Below are positions 13,901 to 13,951 of a stretch of DNA of 13,951 nucleotides, one piece after another; within the stretch, counting starts at the first letter, position 1; every line of letters begins with the position of its first letter. The stretch is from an uncultured Sutterella sp. (GTDB taxonomy: Bacteria; Pseudomonadota; Gammaproteobacteria; Burkholderiales; Burkholderiaceae_F). A model generated the notes under the pieces. The model saw only the letters and a list, made by a program, of their open reading frames with translations. It ran no database searches and was not told the DNA's origin. Location of the stretch: the NCBI GenBank assembly GCA_905206345.1, contig CAJLGW010000056.1, positions 1 to 13,951 on the forward strand, given 5' to 3'. The position numbers were made by a program, and so were the translations under genes.

Positions 13901-13951
13901 GTGCGCACGACATGTGCGCTGTTCTAGCGGGTGCAAGTCCCGTGGTCGGGC
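13901..13951 (+). mobile_element. Probable 5' end of a group II intron, cut by window edge
   Basis: The sequence begins GTGCG at 13901, matching the bacterial group II intron 5' consensus GUGYG; GTGTG at 13899 also fits. A 6-bp hairpin follows (GCGCAC 13903-13908 with GTGCGC 13914-13919). Next comes CGGGTGCAAGTCCCG at 13928-13942, a self-complementary hairpin that recurs in domain I of bacterial group II introns. The bases just before it are TTGT, behind a terminator-like stem-loop, which is the target type used by class C introns. The ribozyme remainder and its reverse transcriptase would lie outside the window, so this is an inference from about 50 bases. Confidence 0.6.

Overview
The window looks like chromosomal DNA of a betaproteobacterium in the order Burkholderiales. 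The evidence is a TctABC transporter with a Bug-type receptor and the gene order yafS-like methyltransferase, rnhA, dnaQ. The moderate GC content and TTG-rich coding style would fit a gut Sutterellaceae (Sutterella or Parasutterella type), but that placement is inference.

Left edge (1-296): two tRNA-Val(GAC) genes on the minus strand, the first cut by the window edge. Each has its own promoter, and a terminator lies between them.

297-3242, minus strand: a compact tctC-tctB-tctA operon, encoding a tripartite tricarboxylate-type transporter (periplasmic receptor, small membrane subunit, large membrane subunit).

3334-5288, plus strand: a YafS-like SAM methyltransferase, rnhA (RNase HI) and dnaQ (DNA polymerase III proofreading subunit), ended by an intrinsic terminator at 5333-5364.

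5411-9689, plus strand: a two-gene RND efflux operon (lipoprotein adaptor plus an AcrB/MexB-like pump) without an outer-membrane factor or regulator in view, ended by a terminator at 9705-9747.

9749-12517, plus strand: a phosphate-uptake operon, pstS-pstC-pstA, preceded by an array of PhoB half-sites with 11-bp spacing. The ATPase gene pstB does not follow. A strong hairpin closes the operon, and pepT (peptidase T) starts just after it with an excellent ribosome binding site.

Right edge (13847-13951): a 13-bp perfect hairpin after pepT, followed by sequence resembling the 5' end of a bacterial group II intron, cut by the window edge. Most of the window is ordinary core genome. The points most worth checking are the probable group II intron behind the pepT hairpin, the pst operon without pstB, and the Pho-box array. 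I found no convincing undescribed system.
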